From JBGCED01 sp045106055 (lineage in GTDB: Bacteria > Pseudomonadota > Alphaproteobacteria > CBDDJK01): DNA of 11,493 nt. The stretch lies in contig JBGCED010000098.1 of assembly GCA_045106055.1 (NCBI GenBank), positions 1 through 11,493 of the forward strand, given 5' to 3'. A model generated the notes under the pieces. The model was not told the origin of the DNA, made no database searches, and was given only the letters and a program-made list of their open reading frames with translations. Shown here one piece after another: positions 1 through 6,971 of the stretch. Position 1 is the stretch's first letter, and every line of letters begins with the position of its first letter. The position numbers and the translations under genes were made by a program.

Positions 1-167
1 AAAAATATCCCGATAAAAAACAAATAAATATTATATGGCACCATGTTTAAGCCCGTTAACCCATATCCAATCAATTGAATAAAGGTTGCAAACCATTTCA
101 CCACATCAACCTTTTTCATATTTCGTAAAACATCCATTTTATTCCCACCCATTTTATTCCCATTCAT
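1..167 (-). CDS. Small membrane protein, N-terminal part (DUF6552-like, partial)
   Basis: Reading the minus strand leftwards from an ATG at 167 gives an open frame that leaves the window at position 1, so the C-terminus is missing. The visible protein begins MNGNKMGGNKMDVLRNMKKV, followed by a hydrophobic stretch with VVKWFATFIQLIGYGLTGLN and then VPYNIYLFFIGIF, suggesting at least two membrane helices. The pattern resembles the small membrane proteins annotated as DUF6552 in marine alphaproteobacteria; this is from memory and is an inference. In-frame ATGs lie at 167, 152 and 137. The last two each follow a GGGAATAAA stretch, which is duplicated here, so 137 is a credible true start. The frame opens 6 bases after the stop of the upstream methyltransferase gene, so the two are probably co-transcribed. 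No function can be given. Confidence 0.55.
   Translation of the reverse strand, partial: MNGNKMGGNKMDVLRNMKKVDVVKWFATFIQLIGYGLTGLNMVPYNIYLFFIGIF
139..148 (-). repeat. Short copy of the guaA 3'-end sequence (left)
   Basis: On the minus strand this reads GTGGGAATAA, identical over 10 bases and in the same orientation to the last codons of guaA at 2594-2603. A 9-base version recurs at 154-162. The two guaA-like copies bracket the A+T-rich glycan block. The guaA 3' end is a known integration hot spot, so this could be a residual attachment-type repeat, but 10 bases is short and no integrase is visible. Confidence 0.2.
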
Positions 168-173
168 TCTCTA

Positions 174-848
174 TCAAATTGGCTTTCTGACATAAGCAGG
201 CACATTGTAGAAAGGCAGCTTTTCTAATTTAAGCTTATGTTTTGTTATAAATTCATCGACAGATATCGTTTCACCCGCGACAGCATTGTAATCATCAAAA
301 ACAATGATGCCGCCAGGAACGACTCTGTCGTACAATAGCGCAAGAGCAAAGTCTGTGGGTTCCTTTACATCCATATCAAGATGCAGCAGCGCTATTCGGG
401 TTTCAGGATTATCTGAGAGATATTTCGGCAAGGTATCAAAGACATTTCCTTTAACCAGATTAAAGTTTTCAAATCCCTTTGAAGACAAAACATCAGCAAC
501 TTCTTCCTCACTAAGTCCATTCCCACCAGCACCTTCAAATTTTTCAATAAAGCTTAAATCATCTGGAACTTTGAGGTTGCTTGTTGGGAATTCACCAAAT
601 GCATCAAAGCCAACAATTTTCCTTGAATAATCATTCTCAAGCGCGTCCCTAAAAGTGGCAAAACGCACTAAAGATGCACCTTTGTACACGCCGAGTTCGA
701 ATATATGCCCCGGAATAGACGAGATTGTTTTGTACAGCTCGTAATGAGCAAGCATCTTGTTGAGCCGAGACTTTGGCGAAAACCAATAAAACCCGTTTTC
801 ATAATCCCATACACTTGAACGATTTAATTCACGAATTGTATCTTTCAT
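174..848 (-). CDS. TylF/MycF-family SAM-dependent O-methyltransferase
   Basis: This 224-residue protein is a class I S-adenosylmethionine-dependent methyltransferase of the TylF/MycF (macrocin O-methyltransferase) family, which methylates sugar hydroxyls with help from a divalent metal. The SAM-binding motif FELGVYKGAS is at residues 50-59 and GFDAFGEFP at 80-88. The hallmark LHLDMDVKEPT at 156-165 and VPGGIIVFDDY at 177-187 supply the acidic metal-binding and catalytic residues (D158, D160, D185, D186). Length fits the family. The start at 848 is supported by an AGGGG ribosome site 6 bases upstream. It lies downstream of a CMAH-like metallohydrolase and upstream of a small membrane protein, so a role in capsule, O-antigen or other surface-glycan methylation is likely. 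The substrate cannot be read from sequence. Base composition is more A+T-rich than in the housekeeping genes to the right. Confidence 0.85.
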   Translation of the reverse strand: MKDTIRELNRSSVWDYENGFYWFSPKSRLNKMLAHYELYKTISSIPGHIFELGVYKGASLVRFATFRDALENDYSRKIVGFDAFGEFPTSNLKVPDDLSFIEKFEGAGGNGLSEEEVADVLSSKGFENFNLVKGNVFDTLPKYLSDNPETRIALLHLDMDVKEPTDFALALLYDRVVPGGIIVFDDYNAVAGETISVDEFITKHKLKLEKLPFYNVPAYVRKPI

Positions 849-1061
849 TTTTCACCCCTAGCCTTTCGCTTTTGTTGTAGAATGTCTTAGCTGTCGCTTG
901 CTTGCCTTTGCTGCTGTAGCCTTCTGCATGGTTGCAATAGAATGTTGCTTGCTTCAGCTTATCAGCTATGCCTTCAAGTTTTGATGATCGTCTTTGTTCT
1001 TCTGCAGCAACTTACATAAATTACGACCCGGCTTTTTCTGGCTGCCGTACCGCTTAATCAT
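829..1061 (-). pseudogene. Frameshifted small gene with a TPR-like helix pair
   Basis: The 210 bases between the metallohydrolase and the methyltransferase carry two overlapping coding-like frames. The first starts at an ATG at 1061 that overlaps the metallohydrolase stop (ATGA), reads MIKRYGSQKKPGRNLCKLLQ, and ends at TAG at 966 after 31 residues. The second, in the -1 frame, is open from 1011 to a TGA at 829. Its later part reads IADKLKQATFYCNHAEGY and SSKGKQATAKTFYNKSERLG. That segment fits the 34-residue TPR pattern: Tyr at position 4, Ala 8, Tyr 11, Gly 15, Ala 20, Tyr 24. The second frame has no early start codon. The simplest reading is one small coupled gene of roughly 75 residues broken by a one-base indel somewhere between about 1010 and 970. 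A sequencing error is equally possible. Function unknown. Confidence 0.45.
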
Positions 1062-2434
1062 GGATTTATCAGAAACCTCTCCTTCGCAGATGACGATAGT
1101 CGATTTTTATATACATAAGAAAACATGACAATCATCATAACCATGTCTCTATTGTATATATCAGTTGGATTTCTAGACCATTCAGCATTGTAACCAGTGT
1201 ATAGATCTTCAAACAGGGATTCACCTTTTAAAATTGCTAAAAGAGTAGGCGATCCAACATAACAAACCTTGTTTGCCTTTTCGTTCCATTCTACTAATCC
1301 GTGTCCAAACTTAACTGTTTTGAGGATTTTATTTTGTTCAGAAATCGTAACCTCTATGCTAAGTTCCTTTCCGATTAAATCAATGTAATGACGATCAGGG
1401 CCACTTACTCTTTTTTGAGTAAACGCATCGAGTTCTATCAGAAAAAACGCTAACCAATCCTCGAGGGCAGAATCGGAAAACTCAAACTTCTGATAGCTTA
1501 TGCATTCTTTCTTATTGCCATAAACTTCATAAAAATTATTCGTAACCTCTTTAATGTTGACATCTTCGTATCCGCTTATGAACGCCTTAGTTATGACCCC
1601 ATTTGGAAGGGAAATTGAGTCTCCAGGATATAAATCTGGAATTGTAATATCAGTTTGCACTGAACGCTCACCTAAGAGTTGGGAAAGATATTTTGCCGTA
1701 GGGAACAGACCTTCATTGTGGTAATTTTGCCCTTTAACATATGCAGTAGCAAAACCTGCATAAGAGTACATCTTTTTAAGACCAAGAGATTTTGCGTTAT
1801 CTAGTCCGCCCTGCACCATTTTTGAAACTTTATCTTTCAATAATTCTTGTTTTTCATCATGACTAAAGTTTCGGTAGTTGAGCGGGAAACCACTGGCAGA
1901 ATTTGTTTGAGAGAATAGAAGAATTGCAGACCTTTCATAGCTTCTTGTTCTATCTTTTATGAGTGTTTCGTGTGATTTTTCAAAAGGATGCCAATTGTCA
2001 TTGGTGTGGATCACCGCACCATCATCGTTTCTAATTAAATAAGTGGCATCATCATGCGAAAAATCTTCTGCTATGTAAGATGAGATCAAGAGACCATCAA
2101 CAAGGGTTTCATCTTCACAAACTGTTGCGATGTTTTCAAAACCCAGTCGCTTCACTCTATTCACAACCGAAGGTGACTTGAAATTACCAGTAACAATTCG
2201 AGTATCTTTACTGAATAATTTTAGGAGTCGGTCATCAAAGTGATCATCATGACCATGTGAAATAAGGATGGTTAAGCGTTCTCCTAATGCAGCGAGGTAT
2301 GTAGGATGAATGTACGGTGCTAGCGAAGGAAGCCAGCTTCCAAAAGCGGGTTGATTATACCAAGGATCAGTCAATAGATAGCGATCACCATAATGTAAAA
2401 GAAGGCTTGAGTGGTTTTGAAAAAGAACTTTCAT
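1058..2434 (-). CDS. CMAH/NamH-like metallo-beta-lactamase-fold protein without Rieske domain
   Basis: This 458-residue cytoplasmic protein has the metallo-beta-lactamase metal motif HGHDDH at residues 60-65 after the strand RLTILIS, in the COG2220 (UlaG-like) branch. Several stretches resemble animal CMP-N-acetylneuraminate hydroxylase as I remember it: VIHTNDNWHP (141-150), SASGFPLNY (179-187), YSYAGF (223-228), and near the C-terminus LFEDLYTGYN (407-416) plus RNPTDIYN (421-428). CMAH and bacterial UDP-MurNAc hydroxylase NamH normally carry a Rieske [2Fe-2S] domain with Cys-X-His and Cys-X2-His motifs. None is present here; the protein starts directly at the hydrolase fold. It may hydroxylate a nucleotide sugar with a separate electron donor, or be a hydrolase. 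The start at 2434 has GAAGGAAG about 9 bases upstream. The next, broken, gene overlaps its stop by ATGA. Its neighbourhood suggests surface-glycan chemistry. Confidence 0.75.
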   Translation of the reverse strand: MKVLFQNHSSLLLHYGDRYLLTDPWYNQPAFGSWLPSLAPYIHPTYLAALGERLTILISHGHDDHFDDRLLKLFSKDTRIVTGNFKSPSVVNRVKRLGFENIATVCEDETLVDGLLISSYIAEDFSHDDATYLIRNDDGAVIHTNDNWHPFEKSHETLIKDRTRSYERSAILLFSQTNSASGFPLNYRNFSHDEKQELLKDKVSKMVQGGLDNAKSLGLKKMYSYAGFATAYVKGQNYHNEGLFPTAKYLSQLLGERSVQTDITIPDLYPGDSISLPNGVITKAFISGYEDVNIKEVTNNFYEVYGNKKECISYQKFEFSDSALEDWLAFFLIELDAFTQKRVSGPDRHYIDLIGKELSIEVTISEQNKILKTVKFGHGLVEWNEKANKVCYVGSPTLLAILKGESLFEDLYTGYNAEWSRNPTDIYNRDMVMMIVMFSYVYKNRLSSSAKERFLINP

Positions 2435-2535
2435 TTTATATTTCTTCCTTCAGCTAACGAACCTTTAAGCATTCCAGCAGTAAAGCCAAACCCTTTTTCA
2501 TAGCTGCTTTACTTCTTTGAGTAAGTGACTGTATC

Positions 2536-2564
2536 ATCATATGGATTTTGGGAAAGCTTGAAAA
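2536..2564 (-). promoter_or_regulatory. Possible promoter for the glycan block
   Basis: On the minus strand TTTTCA (2564-2559) is followed after 17 bases by TATGAT (2541-2536), a fair -10 box. It would start transcription about 95 bases before the metallohydrolase ATG and would separate the accessory block from the guaA operon. This is a weak consensus match in A+T-rich DNA. Confidence 0.25.
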
Positions 2565-2580
2565 ATTGAAAATGTCAATT
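2564..2580 (-). terminator. Possible weak terminator after guaA
   Basis: Fourteen bases past the guaA stop, the minus strand has AATTGA, a 5-base loop, then TCAATT running into a short T tract. The stem is six base pairs but almost all A-T, so termination would be inefficient at best. Otherwise 2435-2593 holds an 8-base inverted repeat (AGTAAAGC at 2479-2486 and GCTTTACT at 2506-2513) with no T run, and no convincing gene. Confidence 0.3.
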
Positions 2581-2593
2581 GGTCGAATTGCTA

Positions 2594-4180
2594 TTATTCC
2601 CACTCTATGGTGGATGGGGGTTTGGAGGTAATGTCGTAGCATACGCGGTTGACCCCCCTTACTTCATTCACAATGCGGGTTGATACTTTGTTTAAAAATT
2701 CAGGGCTGAAGCCATAACATTCTGCGGTCATGCCATCGGTTGAGGTCACCGCGCGCAAGGCGGCAACCCGTTCATAGCTTCTTGCATCCCCCAGCACCCC
2801 AACGCTGTAAACAGGCAGCAATACCGCAAAGGCTTGCCAGATTTCATCATAAAGCCCCGCTTGTTTAATTTCATCAATATAAATAAAATCAACTTGTCTT
2901 AATAGATCGCAATCGGCTTGATTGACCGCGCCTGGAATGCGAATGGCAAGCCCTGGCCCTGGAAAAGGATGGCGCGCCAGCATCTGATCTGGAAGCCCCA
3001 GCGTTTTACCAAGCGCGCGCACTTCATCTTTGAATAATTCACGCAGCGGCTCAACCAATTTTAACTGCATTCGTTCAGGAAGCCCCCCAACATTATGATG
3101 GGATTTAATCGTTTGCGACGCACCGCCCATGGGCGATACGCTTTCAATCACATCCGGGTAAAGTGTGCCTTGCGCCAAATATTTTACATTTGGGATTTTT
3201 GCAGCCTCTGCTTCAAACACATGAATAAATTCGCCGCCAATGATTTTGCGTTTGGTTTCAGGATCGCTTACCCCATCCAGCGCGCCCAAAAAGCGGCTTT
3301 CCGCATTCACTGCATTCAAATTAATCTTGTAATGATCGCGGAATAAACGAATGACCGCATCTGCTTCGCCCATCCGCATCAAGCCATGATCAACCAAGAT
3401 ACAATGTAATTGATCGCCGATGGCTTCATGGATCAGCACCGCAGCAACCGCAGAATCCACCCCGCCCGACAATGCGCAAATGACATTATCATCGCCAATT
3501 TGCGCCTTTAGCCGTGCAATCATTTCATCCTTATAATGATGCATCGTCCAATCACCCGCAAAACCGCAAATATCATGGGTGAAGTTTTTTAAAATTTGTT
3601 GCCCGCATAGGCTGTGGATCACTTCGGGGTGAAATTGAACGCCATAAAGCGGCTTTTCAACATGGGCAATCATCGCAATCGGCGCGCTTTTTGTGCTGGC
3701 AATAATGTTAAAATTGGCGGGCAGCTGGGTTGCTTTATCCCCATGGCTCATCCAAATTTGGGCATGATCACCATCGGCATCAATATCGCCCAATAAAGGG
3801 TGATCACGATCCAATTTGGTTAAATATGCGCGCCCAAATTCGCGATTGCTGGCGGATTGTTCAATGGTGCCGCCAAGCACCTGAACCATCATTTGCATGC
3901 CATAGCAAATCCCGAGAATCGGGGTTGCTTGATCAAAAAACACACCATCAAAAAAATCAATGTCAAATAAGGGCGCATCTTGGTCATGGACGGAACAAGG
4001 TGATCCTGATAGGATAATCCCCTTGGGGGCGATGGCTGCGATTGCTTGCGCACTTGCCTTGTGATGGGGAATAATTTGGCTGTAAATGTTTAATTCGCGC
4101 ACCCGCCGTGCGATAAGCTGCGTCACCTGAGACCCAAAATCAATGATCAACAAGGTTTCATTTTTATCTAGCGCCATCAT
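2594..4180 (-). CDS. guaA: GMP synthase (glutamine-hydrolysing)
   Basis: GuaA converts XMP, glutamine and ATP to GMP, the last step of guanine nucleotide synthesis. The 528 residues match the usual length. The N-terminal class I amidotransferase domain has the nucleophile in GICYGMQ (Cys92) and the His184/Glu186 pair in VQFHPE. The ATP pyrophosphatase domain has the P-loop LSGGVDSAV (237-245). The dimerisation domain includes HPFPGPGLAIRI (404-415), and the protein ends in the conserved SKPPSTIEWE. The start is the first of two adjacent ATGs, 8-10 bases after AAAGGA. It is the last gene of the metC-DUF502-mce-DUF1467-guaA operon, 23 bases after DUF1467. The DNA beyond its stop changes abruptly to A+T-rich glycan genes. 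Confidence 0.98.
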   Translation of the reverse strand: MMALDKNETLLIIDFGSQVTQLIARRVRELNIYSQIIPHHKASAQAIAAIAPKGIILSGSPCSVHDQDAPLFDIDFFDGVFFDQATPILGICYGMQMMVQVLGGTIEQSASNREFGRAYLTKLDRDHPLLGDIDADGDHAQIWMSHGDKATQLPANFNIIASTKSAPIAMIAHVEKPLYGVQFHPEVIHSLCGQQILKNFTHDICGFAGDWTMHHYKDEMIARLKAQIGDDNVICALSGGVDSAVAAVLIHEAIGDQLHCILVDHGLMRMGEADAVIRLFRDHYKINLNAVNAESRFLGALDGVSDPETKRKIIGGEFIHVFEAEAAKIPNVKYLAQGTLYPDVIESVSPMGGASQTIKSHHNVGGLPERMQLKLVEPLRELFKDEVRALGKTLGLPDQMLARHPFPGPGLAIRIPGAVNQADCDLLRQVDFIYIDEIKQAGLYDEIWQAFAVLLPVYSVGVLGDARSYERVAALRAVTSTDGMTAECYGFSPEFLNKVSTRIVNEVRGVNRVCYDITSKPPSTIEWE

Positions 4181-4203
4181 GTTATCATTCCTTTAAAATT
4201 TCC

Positions 4204-4446
4204 TTAAAATTGGGGGCGGCTGATGGTGACAAGGTCAAAATGATAGCCAGCCCAAAATAGCGCAGTAATAAATGCAGCTGCGCCAAAACAAATCAACGCC
4301 TTTTTCTTTAAATGCGGATTGACGGGCGCGCCTGGATCATTGCCTGTTTGGGGATTTTGATCACGCTTAATGCCAAAGGGCAGGGCGATGAAAAAACATA
4401 GCCACCACGACAGGATATAAACCACAATCATCGATGAAATCGACAT
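4204..4446 (-). CDS. DUF1467 family small membrane protein
   Basis: This 80-residue protein matches the alphaproteobacterial DUF1467 family. It has two membrane helices, around residues 5-24 (IVVYILSWWLCFFIALPFGI) and 50-68, joined by a polar loop that contains the family pattern P-G-x2 then DPGAPVNPHLKKK. No biochemical function is established for the family. It often lies directly after the methylmalonyl-CoA epimerase gene in alphaproteobacteria, as here with a 20-base gap, so it is co-transcribed with mce and guaA. It carries no catalytic motif. Confidence 0.88.
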   Translation of the reverse strand: MSISSMIVVYILSWWLCFFIALPFGIKRDQNPQTGNDPGAPVNPHLKKKALICFGAAAFITALFWAGYHFDLVTISRPQF

Positions 4447-4466
4447 ATTAAAGATTCCTTAACTTT

Positions 4467-4871
4467 TTAAATTTGTTCAAGTTCAATTAGGCTTCCGCAA
4501 AAATCCTTGGGATGCAGAAATAATACAGGCTTGCCATGTGCGCCAATTTTGGGATTGCCATCACCCAGCACGCGCGCACCCGTTGTCACCAAATGATCAC
4601 GCGCCGCCATAATATCCTCAACCTCATAGCAAAGATGGTGCATCCCGCCATCAGGGTTCTTTTGAAGAAATTTGGCAATCGGCGATTCATCACCCAGCGG
4701 ATGCAGCAATTCAATTTTTGTGTTTGGCAAATTCACAAAAATCGTGGTGACACCATGATCTGGCACATCCACAAGATCAGATATGCTTGCCCCAAGCTGT
4801 TCTTTGTAAATCTTGGCGGCTGCCAATAAATCAGGCACGACGATGGCAATATGGTTTAATTTTCCAATCAT
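4467..4871 (-). CDS. mce: Methylmalonyl-CoA epimerase
   Basis: The enzyme interconverts (R)- and (S)-methylmalonyl-CoA in the propionyl-CoA to succinyl-CoA pathway. The 134 residues form two vicinal-oxygen-chelate modules: LNHIAIVVPDL (5-15) opens the first and MHHLCYEVEDI (77-87) the second. Likely metal ligands are His7, Glu54 in IELLHP, His79 and Glu130 in SLIELEQI, by analogy with the Propionibacterium enzyme's His-Gln-His-Glu set. Length and motifs are normal. It sits 17 bases after DUF502 and 20 bases before DUF1467. Its presence implies use of odd-chain fatty acids, branched amino acids or related compounds; the mutase and carboxylase are not in this window. Confidence 0.93.
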   Translation of the reverse strand: MIGKLNHIAIVVPDLLAAAKIYKEQLGASISDLVDVPDHGVTTIFVNLPNTKIELLHPLGDESPIAKFLQKNPDGGMHHLCYEVEDIMAARDHLVTTGARVLGDGNPKIGAHGKPVLFLHPKDFCGSLIELEQI

Positions 4872-4888
4872 TATGATCCGATCCCTTC

Positions 4889-5647
4889 TTAATCTTTGGG
4901 GGCTGGTTGATCCGAAACCTTAGGAATGGCATCCCCTGTTTCGCCCCCTGTTTTAACGATTCCCACCGATATAAGCAATCTAAAGGCTTCTTCAACTGAA
5001 ATATCCAAATTGCGAATCTGGCTTTTGGGCATGAATAGCAAAAAGCCAGAGGTTGGATTGGGCGTGGTCGGCACAAACACGGCGACCAAATGCTCTTTGC
5101 TGCTTGCTGCATCATGGTCTGCGCCAAATGCGGTTTTGGTTAATTGCGGATCAGCGGGATCAGAAGTTACAAAGCCCATCGACCAGCATCCCTTGCGCGG
5201 ATATTCAATCATTACCGCTTGGCGAAAGGCTTGGGCTTGATTGGATAAAATTGTTTCAAGAATTTGCTTGAACATTTTATAAATCGGGCGCACCAGCGGG
5301 GTTTTATGCATTAATTGTTCGCTTTTAAGAAAGACCCATTTGCCAAGAACCCCTTTTGCAAGTGCGCCAACCAAGGTAATGCCAAGCAACAGCACCACCA
5401 CGCCAAGCCCTGGAATGCCCCAATCCAGCCCAAAATGCTGGCTAATGTAAATTTCAGGGTTAAACCGTTTGGGGATTAGGGGGATAATGCGCTCATCAAT
5501 ATATTGAACCAACGAGATCGAAATCCACAAGGTCAACCCGATCGGCGCAAGCACCAAAATTCCCGCCAGAAAATAAAGGCGGATGCGCGCCATGAACGAG
5601 GCTGAATGATGCGCATCATGGTCGTCAATAGGGGGTTTTTCAAACAT
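4889..5647 (-). CDS. DUF502 family inner-membrane protein
   Basis: This 252-residue protein belongs to the DUF502 family, which has no established function in bacteria but resembles plant COV1-like proteins. Two membrane helices are visible, about residues 24-47 (YFLAGILVLAPIGLTLWISI) and 78-101 (VVVLLLGITLVGALAKG). A soluble domain follows with family marks VMIEYPRKGCWSMGFVT (145-161), FVPTTPNPTSGFLLF (191-205) and the C-terminal SVEEAFRLLISVGIV (217-231). The N-terminal tail is acidic and histidine-rich (DDHDAHH). GGATCGG lies just before the ATG at 5647. It follows metC by 29 bases in the same operon. Confidence 0.9.
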   Translation of the reverse strand: MFEKPPIDDHDAHHSASFMARIRLYFLAGILVLAPIGLTLWISISLVQYIDERIIPLIPKRFNPEIYISQHFGLDWGIPGLGVVVLLLGITLVGALAKGVLGKWVFLKSEQLMHKTPLVRPIYKMFKQILETILSNQAQAFRQAVMIEYPRKGCWSMGFVTSDPADPQLTKTAFGADHDAASSKEHLVAVFVPTTPNPTSGFLLFMPKSQIRNLDISVEEAFRLLISVGIVKTGGETGDAIPKVSDQPAPKD

Positions 5648-5676
5648 TATACCGATCCATTTTTCTAAGCGTAAAC

Positions 5677-6858
5677 TTAACCCTGATGATAGCGATCAAG
5701 GCCATCTTGCAAATCCTGTTTTAAATCTTCAATGCCTTCTTGACCAATATGCAGGCGCAGACATTGCCCCGATGCGGGGGCGTGCAAATGGCTGCGATTG
5801 TGATCATTTAGCGTATAAGGCGTGATCAGGCTTTCATACCCGCCCCAGCTAAAGCCCATCTTGAAATAGCGCATCCCGTCAAGCATGCGTGCCAAGCCTG
5901 CCTGATCCTTAGCGTCATCCTTAGCGTCAAGCATGATGGAAAACAGCCCCGATGCGCCCGAAAAATCGCGCTTCCATAGCTGGTGCTGGGGGTGGCTTGG
6001 CAAGGCGGGATGGATGACTTGCTTAACCAAGGGGTGGGATTCCAGCCAGTTTGCAATCTCCAGCCCTGCTTTTTGATGATAATCCAAGCGCACAGGCAGC
6101 GACCTTAACCCGCGCATTACCCCAAACATCACATCAGGCGCAGGCACTGCCCCTAATGCTGCCCAGCATTTTATGATTTGATCTGAAAATGCCCCCTCAT
6201 TAAAGACAACCATGCCCATCATCAAATCTGAACTGCCCGAAATATATTTGGTCGCCGCTTGCAAGGAAACATCAACCCCCATCGTCAAGGGCTTCAAATA
6301 AATGCCCGCCGACCATGTATTATCAATCGCGGTCGGAATATTGCGCGCCTTGCATGCTTTCACAATCGCAGGAATATCGGTTAATTCAAAACTTAGCGAT
6401 CCAGGTGATTCCATAAAGACAAGTGCGGTATCATCGCTTAGCAATCTATCAATATCGCCGCCAATTAAGGGATCAAAATAACGAAATTCAATGCCAAGCC
6501 GCTTAAATAGTCCGTTTCCAAGCAATCTTGTCGGCTCATAGCAATTATCCGCAACCAGAATATGCTGCCCCGCTTGCGCAAAGCTTAGCAGGACCAAGCT
6601 AACCGCAGCAAGCCCCGATGGCACAACTCTGCAATGATCGGCGCATTCTAGGGCGCAAAGCGCTTGTTCCGCCGCCAGCATGGTGGGCGTGCCGCCGCGC
6701 CCATAGCGCATTCTTGGGTTTGCTTGCGCCCCCCGACCCATAAAGGCTTCATAGGTTGGAAATAAAATGGTTGAGGCATTGTAAATGGGCGGATTTAAGA
6801 TGCCATTATTTTCAAAGGGCGCACGCCCTGCATGAATCAATTTTGTTGGCTCTTGCAT
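5677..6858 (-). CDS. metC: Cystathionine beta-lyase / trans-sulfuration PLP enzyme
   Basis: The 393-residue protein is a fold-type I PLP enzyme of the Cys/Met metabolism family and most resembles MetC, which cleaves cystathionine to homocysteine, pyruvate and ammonia in methionine synthesis. Marks are RYGRGGTPT (51-59), whose Tyr and Arg contact PLP phosphate from the partner subunit; VPSGLAA (79-85); Asp179 in TAIDNTW, which pairs with the pyridine nitrogen; and the Schiff-base lysine Lys204 in ATKYISGSSD. The C-terminal YFKMGFSWGGYESL (331-344) favours the beta-lyase branch, although gamma-synthase-like specificity cannot be fully excluded. A perfect 12-base tandem duplication adds DAKD at 311-318. 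The ribosome site (AAGAAAG) is weak and distant. It is the first gene of the operon ending in guaA and is divergent from the zinc-finger gene. Confidence 0.92.
   Translation of the reverse strand: MQEPTKLIHAGRAPFENNGILNPPIYNASTILFPTYEAFMGRGAQANPRMRYGRGGTPTMLAAEQALCALECADHCRVVPSGLAAVSLVLLSFAQAGQHILVADNCYEPTRLLGNGLFKRLGIEFRYFDPLIGGDIDRLLSDDTALVFMESPGSLSFELTDIPAIVKACKARNIPTAIDNTWSAGIYLKPLTMGVDVSLQAATKYISGSSDLMMGMVVFNEGAFSDQIIKCWAALGAVPAPDVMFGVMRGLRSLPVRLDYHQKAGLEIANWLESHPLVKQVIHPALPSHPQHQLWKRDFSGASGLFSIMLDAKDDAKDQAGLARMLDGMRYFKMGFSWGGYESLITPYTLNDHNRSHLHAPASGQCLRLHIGQEGIEDLKQDLQDGLDRYHQG
5905..5928 (-). repeat. 12-base in-frame tandem duplication inside metC
   Basis: Two perfect copies of ATCCTTAGCGTC (plus strand) lie back to back. 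They encode DAKDDAKD in a surface-like linker of MetC. The reading frame is kept, so this is a four-residue insertion, probably from replication slippage. Confidence 0.9.
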
Positions 6859-6922
6859 TTTGGTAAAACTTTCTTTAATTTCTTAATCTTCAGCGCATAT
6901 ATGGCTTATAACGAATGCTGGA

Positions 6923-6950
6923 TTTACTCAAGCCTTATAAGCATTATGCT
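6923..6950 (+). promoter_or_regulatory. Candidate promoter of the zinc-finger/pyrC operon
   Basis: TTTACT (6923-6928) is followed after 16 bases by TATGCT (6945-6950), each matching four of six sigma-70 consensus positions, about 20 bases before the ATG. Two near-copies of the palindrome GCTTATAAGC, at 6904-6913 and 6933-6942, lie in this divergent 113-base spacer. The second sits between the boxes and could be an operator. The metC promoter must also lie here, but no clear pair was found for it. Confidence 0.3.
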
Positions 6951-6971
6951 AAAAATATTAAGGGATGACAC

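Noticed and set aside
304..630. Plus-strand frame of 108 codons
   Set aside because: Lies wholly within the TylF-family gene on the other strand, which has clear motifs.
2479..2513. Inverted repeat as a terminator
   Set aside because: An 8-base stem with a 19-base loop but no T run on either strand.
2454..2642. Minus-strand frame of 62 codons between guaA and the metallohydrolase
   Set aside because: Its first third lies inside the conserved guaA 3' end in another frame. The remaining 28 codons from an ATG at 2540 lack a ribosome site and any recognisable motif.
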